Below, in pieces: positions 32,550 through 44,456 of a stretch of DNA of 49,600 bases (positions within the stretch are counted from its first letter, which is position 1; each line of letters begins with the position of its first letter). The position numbers were made by a program, and so were the translations under genes. The stretch is from Gnetum montanum (taxonomy: Eukaryota > Streptophyta > Gnetopsida > Gnetales > Gnetaceae), in contig MNCI01034627.1 of assembly GCA_015680685.1 (NCBI GenBank), positions 1,021,193 to 1,070,792 of the forward strand. Direction: 5' to 3'. The notes beneath the pieces were generated by a model. It worked only from the letters and a program-made list of their open reading frames with translations. It had not been told where the DNA came from and did no database searches.

Positions 32550-35500
32550 ATGGCTTCCAAGACTCATCTGGCACTTGCAAAGGTTGAGGAGGCAAAGAAG
32601 ACCCTACGACATGCATCACAAGCACTCATTGTGGTGTGGCAGAGCACGCCGTTGACCTATTAAGTTACTTTATCCTCTTCACCTTTTTTTTTTGCACTTT
32701 CTGTTGTTCTCTGCTCTTGTTTTGCATCCTATTTGTTTCCCGTCCGTTCTTGGCTACTTGTGTTTTCTGTGGTTGCATCATTTTAGCCTTCACATCGCCA
32801 TGGTCACTGTTTCGGTCATGGAAGATGCATAAACATTGCATCATGGTTGCATGCAAGACCACTGAAACTACCACCGTTGTGGTTGTCACAACCACGGGGG
32901 CTAGGGTAGTTTATGTTTCCTGACCTTAGCATGCTATAACATAAAACCCTTGAGGGGGCCAGGCCATGGTGTGATGCGGCAACGCCACACGTGTTTTGTC
33001 AGGGCATGTTGTCAGTTGTTTTGTTGCTATGCTAGGCTTATTCGCATGTTCTTACTATGCTAGGGTTTCACGCCCTTGCTATGCTATGTGCGGGTGGAGG
33101 GTTATGCTATGCTACATACATGGACTGCTAGATGTTGTTGCATTGCACGTGTATTTCCTTTAAGTATGATGCTAACATTCACTGATTTTATTGTGCAGGG
33201 CGGGGTTGAGGCCCAGGCTGATCATTTTGGAAATCAGGGGGGTCCTGTGCCATGTGAACAGACCTATGGCCAATGCTCCTCCTCCTCAGATACATTTGGG
33301 AGAGTGAGCGGTCTGGTTTAGGGAAGGGGCATAAGACTTCTTGCAATTACTTCTTGACCACTTTAGTGTGATCGTTTAGTCTTCCCTAGAGGAGAAGGAG
33401 TTGTCCAGCATAATAGAAGCCATGCTACCAGGGGCAAGTCGGGGCATCCTGAGATATTTTACCAATGAGGAAATCATGAGTAGGCAGGAAGAGGGATCCA
33501 GCCAACACTCAATAGGGTTGAGGCATTTAGCTTGAATTTGGGACATGCCAAAATTCAACTACTACCACCAGTACAACACATTATTCCTCACACGTTACAT
33601 GGCGACGTGCTTTCAGAAACCACAAGGGACTGTCTATTGTGCTGGCGGGTGAGTTTTTGTAGCTTTGCTCTGCTGTGTTGTGCAACACTGGTCATACTAG
33701 CCGAATGCTAATAGTGGTGTTTGTCATTAGGTTCTATATCGATGATGATGGGGTTCATGACCAACCGGGTCTAGTAGCTATAGCATGGCTAGCCCTACAG
33801 GAGTTCTCTTCTACCAAGAACCTGCAGGCAGGTGTGATTGGTCAGTGCAGGGGAGAATACCATACCTATCCACGCTTGTTCTATACTTTCTACCATCAGT
33901 GTAGGAAGAAGGGTTGGCTAGATAAGAAATGGACAGAACCCTTTAAATAGGACACCATTGAGGAAGCTATGATTGAACTCTTGCTGTTCCCATTACCGTA
34001 TAGACTCGGTGGGTCAAAAGGTAGGTGATGCATGCTCAATTGTTTTTTGTAATCCACATATTTTTTGCATCATTGCTGCAGGGGTGAAGAAACCCCATGA
34101 GGTGATGCTGGTAATTGCCGAGACATGGGGGGCAAACATCTCCTTTAAATATGACTAAGTAGTAGCAAGCCAGTGCTGGTTAGACCAAGGGGCCCCAGAC
34201 CCCTTGGTCAAGAATGTTTGAAAGGTGAGGCTTCTGGATCTGTTCATGGCCCTGAATCCTAGTGTTCTTGCTACCAAGATGCTTTCCTTGGTTAACTCCT
34301 TCTGTGGGAGGGTGGGTCATTTTCGCACGTTCGTACGGGGCGTGCGGGTGGTCATTGAAATCAATGACTAGCATTTTATAGACCTTTTCAACATACCTGG
34401 TGACGACGTTCCCATAGTGTTGAAGAGCAAGTAGGAGTTGACTCTCCAGAAGAAGAATATCGAGGAGTGGCTGAGGCTTGCCAAGGAGCAAAAAGGGTTC
34501 CCTATGGAAAAGCTTAAGGATGGCCTTGCCATGTGGATTTACCCGGTCTTCTATGCCCACACATTCCCCCAACTGCTCACCCAGTGGAAGGTGTTGGGGC
34601 TTCAGCAGGCCTGGATAATGCAGGAGGTTATGGAAGAAGGGACCTGTTACAATTGGGCTAGTTTCCTATGTAGTGGCTTGCAGGCTGAGATTTTGAGACT
34701 TCATGAGCACATGGAGTCCCGCTCCAACATACACTATGCCTTCTACATAGGCTGTCTAAAGTGCTTCATGGAGTTTCTGGTGGTCTAGGAGGATCGAGTT
34801 TGGAGCATGCAAGATCACAACCAGATTCCCAGGTAGTGGATTCGCTAGATCCTCCAAACTATGAGAGCCCAAGATCTCCTAGAAATGGTCGGGGAGTCGT
34901 TATCTATAACAACTAAAAATCTGGCGGCTCGTAGTATTCAAGACTAGGACAGTGTGGGAGAGACATCCCCTACCATAGTCAGTAGCGTGAAACGGGGTGA
35001 ACGTCTCATGGCTGAGACTGTTCCCAAGGAGTTGCAAAGGAAGAGACCTTCCCCAGCCAGGGACACCCTTTGTGTGAAGGAAGAGGAGGGACGAAGACTG
35101 TAGCTTAAGCTGTAGAGGATGCAACCCCCATTGGTAAATATTTTTGTGTAATTATTACTTTGTTATTGTTTGCTATGCTATGCTGCACTAGGCAGTGTAG
35201 CGTAGCGTAGCACCTGTTTTGAGCTCACTTGTTTTAGACTTATGCACACATGCTTTCTTACAGAGGAGGAAGAAGAAGAAGAGGAAGGTGACGAGGAAGT
35301 GTCGGTCCCCGAGATGAGGATGACGAATAAAGACGTAGAGACCCTAGTTTTAGAGTAAAGGGCCTCGTTCGGGAATAAAGGAGCTCCTGTTTCTAGGGTA
35401 GGGGCCCTTATCATTAGTCAACCTCCTAACAACGAACAGGCACTTCCCTTGAATAAAAAAGATGCTGGTCTCCTAAAAGGAAATGCACCAGCGCATGAGG

Positions 35501-36945
35501 AAGGGGCTCGCATGGATTTGGCAGGGCCCTCCACTGAGGCTACCATGATCATCTTGCATTAGCAAGAAGAAAGACTGTAGTTAGACATTGGTGAGTTTGT
35601 GGGACATCTACCTTATCATAGTCCATTTTGGTCATTTCTGACATGATTAATCATGTAACAGGTGCTACTGCTGATGCTGCGGGACCCCCTCCAATTTGTG
35701 TAGAGTTATGGGCTGAGATCCCTAACAAGTTTATGTTTGTGTAGGGACTTGTTGATGACATGATCAGACGTCTTCAGCAGGCAAAACCTGATGTAGGTAA
35801 ATAGCAGTATTAAATTCTCCTATGTTGTTATGCTAAAAACTTCTGAGTTCTTTGATTTTGCTATGCTAACGTGATTGCTACATTTCTCATGTTGACGTAG
35901 CCTCTTGGATCAAATGGGACTCGGCTCAACCCATGAGAATTTGCGTCGTGCCTACACTTTCACCTGACATGACCCAGGTTTCTCGTCGTGTGTTTGACGA
36001 GGCTCACAAGTGCATCTTGCACTCGGTGCCCTCTCTGTGGGAGTGTAAATGCGTTAATGAGGATCGAGGGAAATAGGTCTGAAGGGCTGAGCAAAGAGAG
36101 CCTGAGCTAGTCACTGAGGTGAAGGATCTCATGTCGAGGAACGAGTTCCTTGTGAACCATAACCCTGATGTTGAGGGCTGGTGCAAGGTCATAGATGACT
36201 ACGCCAGATTTTGGACTGTCATTCATCAGAACGTCGAATCCATGGGCGAGATAGTCGAACAACAAATGCAGATGGAGTTGCTAACCCAGAAGTGTCAAGA
36301 CATGAAAGATATCAGCACCAAGGTTTTCGAATGGGGGCGAACCCAAAGAAATCAAAAACATGTGTACAAGCTGGAGAACGACACCCATCGAAGGCTGTAC
36401 AAAGATGCTACTATGGAGGCATTCAAGTATGAAGCATTCATGAATGCCATCGATGCGTTTGAGGCCTATGCTAAGTTTAAAGAGCAAGTGAAGGTTACAG
36501 AATCTCCCGACTTGAAAGTGGTCCTTTCTATAGGAGGGATCGCAACCGCCTCCCTTTCCCTGGAAGCCTTAGAATGGACGAACGTGGAAAGGGAGAAAGC
36601 CACTACTACGAATGCTAAACCTAGTGACAAGCATTGGATGGACATCCCGACAGAGGAGATCTGGCGTCGCCTCAGGCTCGGCCTAGACTAGATACCCTTT
36701 GAGACTAACGTGGGCCCCTCTTAGGTTACTCACTTTACTGTGTAGATGTTCATGCTATGTTATAATTTGTGTTTGTTGCCCTAACTGATTACTTCATTCC
36801 TACGATGCAGACTCTAGGTGAGGGTGCAAGGCCCGTAGAGAGAGGGAATGAAGAATCGACAGAAGGCAACGCAAGGGGGGATGATGCACAAGCCGATGAA
36901 GTGGAGGTGAACAACGAGAATGGCGCAAATAGAGACAACCCATGA
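32550..36945 (+). pseudogene. Antisense eight-exon gene in E: FCP1-like HAD pseudo-phosphatase fusion
   Basis: Homologue of the B gene, antisense to E. Exons: 1 from 32550 (end unclear), 33199-33648, 33731-34020, 34082-35133, 35264-35590, 35662-35796, 35901-about 36690, 36811-36945 (TGA). Intron 2 splits a Gly/Arg codon in phase 2 and intron 6 is phase 1, both exactly as in B. Exon 2 has LIILEIRGVL (HAD motif I, Asp replaced by Glu), VWFREGA shared exactly with B, and a VIV-SS block where HAD motif II normally has WSS. NTLFL follows, with TR in place of the usual DD. Exon 4 matches B over VRGVRVVIEIND and CYNWASFLCSGL. Exon 5 opens with a run of Glu; exon 7 (36119-36691) is an open, charged, probably helical frame ending EEIWRRLRLGLD. 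Stops in exons 2-5 show decay. Function unknown. Confidence 0.72.
32990..33198 (+). other. TATGCTA word cluster in intron 1 of the E antisense gene
   Basis: Within the predicted intron 1 (ends TTGTGCAG at 33198), CTATGCTA and TATGCTAGG recur several times; the same words recur in intron 4 at about 35170-35215 with TAGCGTAGCGTAGC. In B the same introns hold GCGTATACGC words. The GCTA-type word resembles that of the T and D LTRs. Confidence 0.55.
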
Positions 36946-37480
36946 CAACATGAGATTTTCATTTTAAAATTTTTGAAGTTTTGAAATGTTGAAATTTTGC
37001 AAGCATTGTCAACAGACAAAATTTTTGAATAAACTAAAAAACTTCAAAAAATAAATTGACTTTGCATTAACTTGTGTATCATATAAAGTTTTCATGCTCT
37101 TATGTGCTAGTTTTAGGCCATTCTGGGCCATTGTGTAACATGCCAATAGGATTATGTGTTAACAAAGCAAAAAAGCAACAATGCTAGTTTTAGGCCATTT
37201 TGGGCTATTGTCCAAAAGAGATAGTATGTTAACAAAGCTAAAAAACGATGATGATAGTTTTGGACCATTTCGGGCCATTAGTGTAGCATGCCAAAAGGAT
37301 GGCATGTTATCAAGACAGAAAGCAACGATGCTAGTTTTAGGCCATTTTGGGCCATAGCGTAACATGCAAAAAGGACGACATGTTAACAAGGAAAAGAAGC
37401 AGCGAATGTACGGGGGTGGTAACTGGGTAGGAAGTAGTATGGTTGCTACACTATGCGTAGCTGCTTCCAAACCTGTCGCG
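36946..37480 (-). repeat. Tandem repeat block between antisense gene and protease, element E
   Basis: 37100-37390 has four units of about 75-85 bp with core TGCTAGTTTTAGGCCATTTTGGGCCATT, separated by AACATGC...AAAAGGA-like spacers. 36946-37099 is AT-rich 3' flank of the antisense gene. The block matches B at 15065-15320. Confidence 0.82.
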
Positions 37481-38808
37481 GGTTGATTGGAATGTAAGGT
37501 CGAGGTGTTTTGCCAGGGCCCTTGTTCATATCGTTGTCCTCCATTGGGAAGGGCAACTCAACCCATGCATTTTTCGTTTGGAAGCTAGCTTGCTGGGCCG
37601 ATTATCCCATTTGATGGTTAATGTATGCATGAGCAGGTGCTTCATTCTCAGAAGTTGTGACCTCTGAGCCTTGCTCCATGTCTATGTTGCTGATTGCTTG
37701 TGTTGCTATTTCATCACCATGGATCACCACCTCCCTACCTGCGTATGGTAAGTGGATCTCCTAGTGTATGGGCAAGGAGATAGCCCTAAGTTGCGGTAAC
37801 CATGATCTTCCCAAGATCAGGTTAAACTTAGGCATTTCCTTGACCATGATGAAAGTTACATCTGTAGGGAACTAGTCCCTTGCTATGAAGTTTACGTGAA
37901 CTGTGCCCTTCATTAGGATGCATGCTCCATTGAAGGACCTCAGACATGATGTCATTGTGGGTTTGATCTGGTCGACCAATCCCAACTTGTTCATAATAGG
38001 GAAGGGAATGACGTTTGTGGCAGCCCTATCATCAACATGTACCCTTCGGATCCAATGTTAGTGGACCCAAATTGTGATGAAGAGAGACACCGTGGTCACC
38101 TAACCTCCTTCAAGATCTTCCCTAATGGCATCTTCATGGAAAGTTAATTGTGGTTCCATGGATCCTATGGGTACAGAAGGAAGCATGACCGAGTGAATCG
38201 CTTCCTCTTCCGCTGGCATGTTCGCGTCGATCGGAACTGCTATTAACATGTAGATTAGAGACTCGCGGTGGGGTACAGATGTCATGATTAGGTCATACAA
38301 GCTCAGTGTTGCATTTTTCTATTTTATAGCTTGGTTGAACTGGATGGGGGCATCCAAAAGGTCTTGGCTTCCCCCTTGTTCGACATTTTCCTCTTCAATT
38401 TGTCCCAGAAGATGAATCTCCTGAGGAGAGGTTACCTTGGATCTGGGTTCAGATCCTTGTTGGCAAGGTGGTGCAGGCTGCGTAGTCATGTTGACCTTCA
38501 TCTTTGAGGGTGAAGGTGTAGATGAAAGGGGTGAAGATGTAGGCTTGGGGATACCCTTGATGGTACTTCCCTTTGACATCTCGTCCACCCAGTGGACCTC
38601 TTGCCTTGCAGGGAGAGAAGGCTGTTTAGGTTTATTGAGCGAGATAAGAGCCGTTGAAGGCATTGGCCCCTTGATGACGAATGGAGCTAGAGGTGTTAAC
38701 TGACGAGACTATGTGGCCCTATTAATAGGTGGTGCAAAGGTGGATGCCCATGACGAGAATTTTAGGATGAAAGGTTGCTGCAAGCTTGGGTCAATCGCTG
38801 GTGGTGCT
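37480..38808 (-). pseudogene. Element E gag C-terminus and protease
   Basis: 38103-38808 reads the Pro-rich gag end, with SLYDLIMTSVPHRESLIYML matching B. TAG at 38100-38102 is followed in the same frame by protease: VHVDDRAATNVIPFPI (active-site D-D with Gly changed to Arg), then FNLILGRSWLPQL and EIHLPYAG. Stops occur at about 38055 and 37880. The tail with WVELPFPMED (about 37540) matches B. D interrupts gag at 38808. Confidence 0.8.
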
Positions 38809-40305
38809 TGTAACGACCGAAAATGTCGATCACTAGAAATACCAAATGGGAGTCCATGTACACAGTTCTAACCTTGAATCCATGGAGGGCCATGCTAGAG
38901 AAGATAAATCTGAGGTGCCCTAAATGATCTTGTCAATCAGACATGGACTTATTTGGTCAGTAAAACCTTTGTAATAATTGGATGGTAAAAGGGCGATCCC
39001 AATGAGGAGATGTAATGTCGTTAATACCGAAAGTAATTGAAAGCGATTTAAATGATTTAAAGTGATTTCAAAATTTGTGTAAATAGGACACAAGAAATCA
39101 GATTTATAGAGAATGAAATCCCAAGATCTGGTATTTAACTTATGAACAAAGTATGTTGAATACAATGATTACAGGTGGACTTCAGTTTGGATGAAGCACA
39201 TACCAGCAGCAAGAATGTTATTTAAATATGAAACAAGAAAAGGTCCATCTACCTTGTTCTAGCCAATCTAGGCACCAAGAATTTAGACCTAAGCCAGAAT
39301 ATCTATTAGCCAACTGTTTCTGATCAAGGGTTCTTTCCAATCACCTCCGATGTTCTCATGATCGCTAATCGTCTTTTGCTCTCTTGCCAATCTTGAAAAT
39401 TCCCCCCCCTTTGATCTTTTTCAACTGGAGCATTTATAAGATTAGGGTTAGGAGAAAAACATAGTTTAGATGATGCGTGTCCTAAACTTATAAGATGCCA
39501 TTGACTTGATGTGTTTGTGTTTGAAGTTTGCGGTGCCACGCTACATTACGCTCTTGAAGCATAATACATCGAAAAGCACTTTTGCCGGAGCTTTGGCAAC
39601 AAACTATTCCTTTATTACACTACATTACGCTAGAGAGCATGTTATGGTGTATGAACTATTGATGCCTGCATTGTGCTATCTCTGTCATTGCTTGTATTAC
39701 GCTGTGTCATGCTAGAACACACTGCATAGCGTAATTCAACATAAAATAGCAAACCTACAAAAAATTGAAGTGTTGTAGCCGTGCTTCCTTTGTTTTCTGA
39801 TCAATCCTTCTGGGGTTCATTACACTTACACTGCGTAATGTAGCGTAATAGGCCCATCAACTGAAAAACTTACTGAAATATGTGGAACACTAAAGATCGT
39901 CGTTTAAGCCTTGATATTTTTGGTGGGTCGAGGTAGTCTCGAATTTTTGCCATCTCTAATGTTGCGATGGAGTGCCTTCTAGAATTATGCTGCATTACGC
40001 CACATTATGCTATGTTGCGTAATGCTGCATAATATGCCAAAAGTTAATATTTTTCGGAACATGGGAAACTTGCAGAGTTGAATGCTTGCCGTCGTTGGGA
40101 AATTCATAGATTTGAATGCTTGTCTTCGTGCACTCCTTGTCTTGTTCTGTATTCTAGAATTTATTATATTGTGCTACATAGCATGGCAGAATAGATCCTT
40201 TAGCCAAAAAAGGGAACTTGTTGAGCCATGCCTTGTCACAGATTCTTGCCTAATTCACAGGATTTTGCTGAACCGTTGAGGCCTTGAAATTTTCACGGTG
40301 TTTCA
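38809..40305 (-). repeat. 3' LTR of element D (1497 bp)
   Basis: Sense start TGAAACACCGTGAAAATTTC (40305), end ...CATTTTCGGTCGTTACA (38809), matching LTR T. U3 (about 39530-40160) has TACGCTACATTACGC and TTATGCTATGTTGCG words; a TATA box TTATAAATG is at 39431-39440 on the minus strand. The left flank is GTGCT (38804-38808); the partner is outside the window. Confidence 0.83.
39431..39440 (-). promoter_or_regulatory. TATA box of LTR D
   Basis: CTTATAAATG on the minus strand, downstream of the word repeats as in T and B. Confidence 0.5.
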
Positions 40306-40371
40306 ATGGCCCCTCTTTGTTAATGTTTAGAGGGCTTGCCCGAAAGACATCGACAAAGAATACGAAACACC
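40296..40371 (-). other. PPT/LTR-start hairpin of D
   Basis: GGTGTTTC and GAAACACC pair perfectly, and TTCTTTGTCGATG pairs with the AACAAAGAGG of the polypurine tract (40306-40325). The clearest copy of the structure in this LTR subfamily. Confidence 0.72.
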
Positions 40372-41524
40372 TGAGAAGTAAAGGCACCGACAGCATCCAT
40401 CGGTAATTTCTCAAATGTTGCTCTATCAAACTTGAAAGTGTGAAGGCTCGAGGGAAGAAAGCATAGGAGGGATTTTATAGAAGTGAGAGAAAGGAGGTTC
40501 GGGGAAGACTCAAGCATGTGAACATGAACCTTTCACGAACAAGTGATTATGCATCCTTTTGTGAGTGTATTTGCAAGAAGTTATGCTGCCACACTGTATA
40601 TGAAGGGCTTGCATGGATGAATTGTGTTATACCCGCATGGCCTAGATGAGTTGTTTTACATCCATTTTGCCGATCTTTGTCCCCCTTTTTTTTGAATTAC
40701 ATTCCACTAGGTGAGTTGTGTTACACCAGTTCATGGACATGATGATGCGAAATAATTTGATTAAATGTTCACACTCTATACAAAAAAAGAATAGGATAAA
40801 GGTGGTCATAAGGATAGGGGAAGGGGAAAGTGGTCGATGGAGGGAGAGGTAGGGTTTGCACTCCCAAGTAGCCAAGCTAGTCTGAACAGCCACTTCAAAA
40901 CGCCATGACACCTTACCTCCTAATGAACACATTCTCGATCAATGCTGTCTTAACAAGTAACCTGCAAAACATACCAAAGAATAGAGAGCAAAAGCAATCA
41001 TCCTAATCGCTAGGGGAAGGGCAAGGCTATTGAAACAAGCACCGTCCGAAGCGAAAAGGAGCACGAAGGCCATGAAAGAGGGACCGTAGTAAGGAGCAAG
41101 GGTCCCAATGTTGATGCTGTAGTTCAGATGACTGTTGTCGATAGCCAGATTCATCTTGCTCCATTGACTAGGCAAAGAACTAGTTAGGTGAACTTGCTAA
41201 GCCAGAATCTGGAGGCGGCGATGGATGGAGGCCACCGAGACTAGGGATGACCACAGTTTCTTTGGGGCCCCAAGTAGCGAAGTTGATCCTAGGAGCTGCA
41301 ACTACAGAGTGACTATGGTAGCAACACCTCTGAGGGATTAGTAGCATGCCTTTCAGCATATCCAAGAAATCAGTAGAATGCCAGTGGGGTAGCGGCATTG
41401 CATCTATTCGAATGTCTTACCCATTCCATCTAATAGGGATGTAGTGCAAGAGTGATCACACTCACTTGCTTCATGGATTGTCCATTGATGAATTCCAGTT
41501 TTGAGTGCTAGTTGATTGTTATTG
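40372..41524 (-). other. Element D 3' region with two unrecognised reading frames
   Basis: It does not resemble the 3' regions of A, C or F. On the minus strand, 41180-41398 (72 residues, Pro/Ser-rich) and 40939-41175 (78 residues) are near neighbours. The second has a probable membrane segment (FMAFVLLFASDG, then MIAFALYSLVCFAGYLL). They could be exons of a captured host gene fragment or chance frames; I recognise no family. The remainder holds nothing I can support. Confidence 0.35.
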
Positions 41525-41860
41525 CTGGTTTTAAGCCTCAGCAGGCTGTGGTCTTGGTTTAACGATTGGGTAGACTGAAACCTGCTAGTTTTACGTCATA
41601 GCGGACGATGGAAGAACTAGTTTATGGTCCTAGCAAACCATGCTGTGGGTGTCAGTTTTACGTCGTGACCCAGGGATAAGTCTGTGCTAGTTTAGCATCT
41701 CAATAGACGTATGATTACCTTGCCAGTTTCACGTCATGGCAGACAGCCAAAAACTTTGCCAAATTAGCATCTTGGCGAACACGTGTAAGAAATTCCAGTT
41801 TTACATCGTAGCGGACGTGTACAAATTTTTTAGTTTTACATAGTATTGGACGATTATTAC
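41525..41860 (-). repeat. Tandem repeat block after integrase, element D
   Basis: Units such as CTAGTTTTACGTCATAGCGGAC and CCAGTTTTACATCGTAGCGGAC in reverse orientation; about eight copies with 30-45 bp spacing. Confidence 0.85.
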
Positions 41861-41879
41861 CTTTGCGCTTGAGCTGAGT

Positions 41880-43415
41880 CGGTGTTTAGGTGTAGTACCA
41901 CTTTAGATACAGATGATTCACTGGATTTGGGTGCTCATTGCCATCAATATCCGCTAACTTGAATGCTCCGCTACCATATGCGTCAACGACCAGGAAAGGG
42001 CCCTCCCAGTTTGCAGAGAATTTGCCTATTGGTTCATGAATGGCCTTGAGAACCAAATTTTCTTTCTTGATCGATCATTGATGCAGATTGTGCCGATGCT
42101 TCTGTCTTTATTTATCCTGATATCTTTCGATGGTGTCAAGCGTCTGGATGCGCTTCTCCTCCACTGAGTCTAAATCCATGATCCTAGACTCGTTGTGTTG
42201 AGTCTCATTTATAATAATGGAGAGGACCATCCTCAATGAGGGGATCTACAATTTCAAGGGCAACACTACTTTGGATCCATAGACTAGGCTATAGGGCATC
42301 CTATCTGTAGCTGTTCTGCATGTCGTACGATACACCCATAGCACATAGAGGATTTTTTCATGCCATCGCTTTTTGTTGTTGCTGAGCATCTTTTTCAACA
42401 AGTTGATGACCACTTTGTTCGTTGCCTCTACTTGACCATTTGCTTGCGAGTAATAGGGTGAAGAAAAAGATTGCTTAATACCAAGATTATCGCAAAAAGA
42501 TTTGGTTTTTGTACTACTAAATTGTGGCTCGTTGTCAGTCACAATAGTCATAGGGAGCCCAAACCTAGTTACTATGTTGTCTAAGATGAAATGACAAACC
42601 TATTGCGATGTAATCTTCCATAAGGGGATAGCCTCGACCCACTTCGTGAAGTACTCAGTGGCGGTAATGATGAAGCTATGTCCCACAGAAGATTTAGGTG
42701 TAATGGGACCTATGATATCTAGTCCCCATCGTTGGAATGGCCAAGTAATCTGTGTAGTGTGTAACTCGGTTGGTGACACGTGTATTAAGTTTGCATAACA
42801 TTGGCATGTGTCACATGTCTTAACCTTAGTAAGGCAGTCTTTTTCCATATATGGCCAATAGTACCCTAGGTATCTGATTTTAGTGGCCATAGCTCACGGG
42901 GCTACATGTCCTCCACATAGCCCCTCGTGGACTTCACTAACCATTCGTTGTGCTTGGTCATTATTAATGTACGTTAGCAATACCCCATTGAAAGAGCGTC
43001 TACAGAGAGTACTATCTCCAATGATGATGTATTGCTTGGCACGCTTGCGTACTATGTCTTTTTGCACATGTGTTAGCTTGTGCGGTGGTTTACCATGCAG
43101 AAGGTAAGTCTTAATATTGTCGTACCATTTTGACGTTCCTCCCATGTTTAATGAAGAGATTTGCGCTACTTGAATGAAAGGATCTGTACATTCCATCATT
43201 AAAGTAGGCCAAGTGGCAAACAAGTGTGGTGGCACGTTTAGTGCCAGTGTGGCGAGTGCATTGGCTATGGCATTTTCGTTATGTGGCATGTGTTAGGCAT
43301 TAGTTGTCACGAATTTCTTCAAGAGATCTTTAGCCATATTGTATTAGGGTTGCAAATGCACAGCTTTATAGGTGTAGACTCCTATGATTTGATTGATGAA
43401 GAGCATCGAATCGCC
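41880..43415 (-). pseudogene. Element D integrase
   Basis: 42894-43289 holds the linker and the His pair (HEGLCGGH). 42600-42890 holds CDTCQCYANLIH and WGLDIIGPITPKSS (first Asp). 42246-42551 holds TDNEPQFSSTKT (second Asp; Gly of DNG changed to Glu) and QANGQVEATNKVV (Glu), then KRWHEKILYVLWVYRTT. C-terminal pieces extend to about 41890. Stops at 42246, 42600 and 42894 divide it. Confidence 0.86.
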
Positions 43416-44357
43416 TCAGATTGCCAAGTGTTGGACATTGAGTTCTCTGGCTATCAATAGTCCCCTGAGAAGCCCCTTGTACTCTGCCACATTGTTCGTA
43501 TAGGGAAAAGCCAAGCGGTAAGCTAATGGACAAAGATCCTCAGGGGAAAGCATAATAACGGTGACAACACTACCACCTCTGGTAATCGAAGCTCTGTTAA
43601 AGTACAGCATCGCTTTGAGGCCTGTTGATACAGGGCTTAAACTATGTACATGTTCATCTGGAAATTCTAACTCTATCATAGCTTGATCGTTAATAGGTGA
43701 TGTTGTGAGTTGGTCAGCTATAGCTTGACCTTTAGTGGACGATTGGCCAACATAATGTAAATCGAATTCGGCTGTGATAGCCTTCCAATGAGCTATCCTA
43801 CTACTCTCATACAAGTTGTTTGAGATAGCTCGTAGAACATTATTTTTGAAAATTATGTTGACCTGGCTATGGAAAAGATAGTGTCTACAATTCTCAAGTG
43901 TGAAAACCAATGCCAAACAGTTACACTGCACTTCATTGTACCTCGTTTCGTATGCAAATAGAGCATGACTTAGATAATAGATAGGGGCTTCTGACTCGTC
44001 GTTCCTTTTTTGGCAAAATAACGCAGCTATAGACACGTCTGAGTTCACTAGATAAATGTAAAAAGGCTGATCCCTTTGTGGCGGAAAAATCGTTGTTAAG
44101 TGTTGCAGCTCCTTCTTCAAGTTGTCAAATGCACACTGGTAGTCATCGGTCCATTCAAAATTAACACCCTTCCTAAGGAGATGTTGCATAGGATGTAATT
44201 TATCTGTTAATATCGAAATGAACTGCCTGATAAATTGTAGTTTACCTTGCAACCCACGTAGTTCCTTGAGATTTGTAGGTGGCATTAAATCAACAATGGC
44301 TTTAACGTTGTTGGGGTCGACTCGGATGCCAGTCTCTGATACCACAAACCTCAACAT
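43416..44357 (-). pseudogene. Element D: RT end plus both RNase H domains in one frame (313 codons)
   Basis: The longest open frame in the window, and the best proof of the dual RNase H. It runs from the RT connection (LRGLQGKLQFIRQF), through the gypsy RNase H (PFYIYLVNSDVSIAALFCQ, YYLSHALFAYETRYNEVQ), to the second RNase H (AMLYFNRASITRGGS, NNVAEYKGLLRGLLIA). In the second domain the FDGA Asp is Asn (FNRA), so it was probably inactive before the first stop arose. The tail with the GDSQ-like motif is behind the TAG at 43416. Confidence 0.87.
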
Positions 44358-44456
44358 GCATCCAGTTTTGACTCCGAATACATATTTCTTTGGGTTAAGC
44401 CTTAAGTCATGCTTGAAACATCGTTTAAAGACTAACTCCAGATCTTTTGAATAATC

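Larger units (their letters stand above)
27724..38808 (-). mobile_element. Element E: Tat-type element with gag-PR, antisense gene and pol
   Basis: The deepest layer. In sense order (right to left): gag C-terminus and protease (38808 to about 37480), tandem repeats (37390-37100), eight-exon antisense gene (36945-32550), tandem repeats (32215-31880), pol (31640-28160), tandem repeats (28150-27905), start of the 3' region. D cuts it at 38808 and C at 27724; LTRs are not in the window. It shows the antisense gene between protease and RT. Confidence 0.82.

Noticed and set aside
32665-32895. Val/Thr-rich and Lys-rich frames on both strands near 32636-32923
   Set aside because: Low-complexity T-rich and GTT-rich sequence in intron 1 of the E antisense gene.
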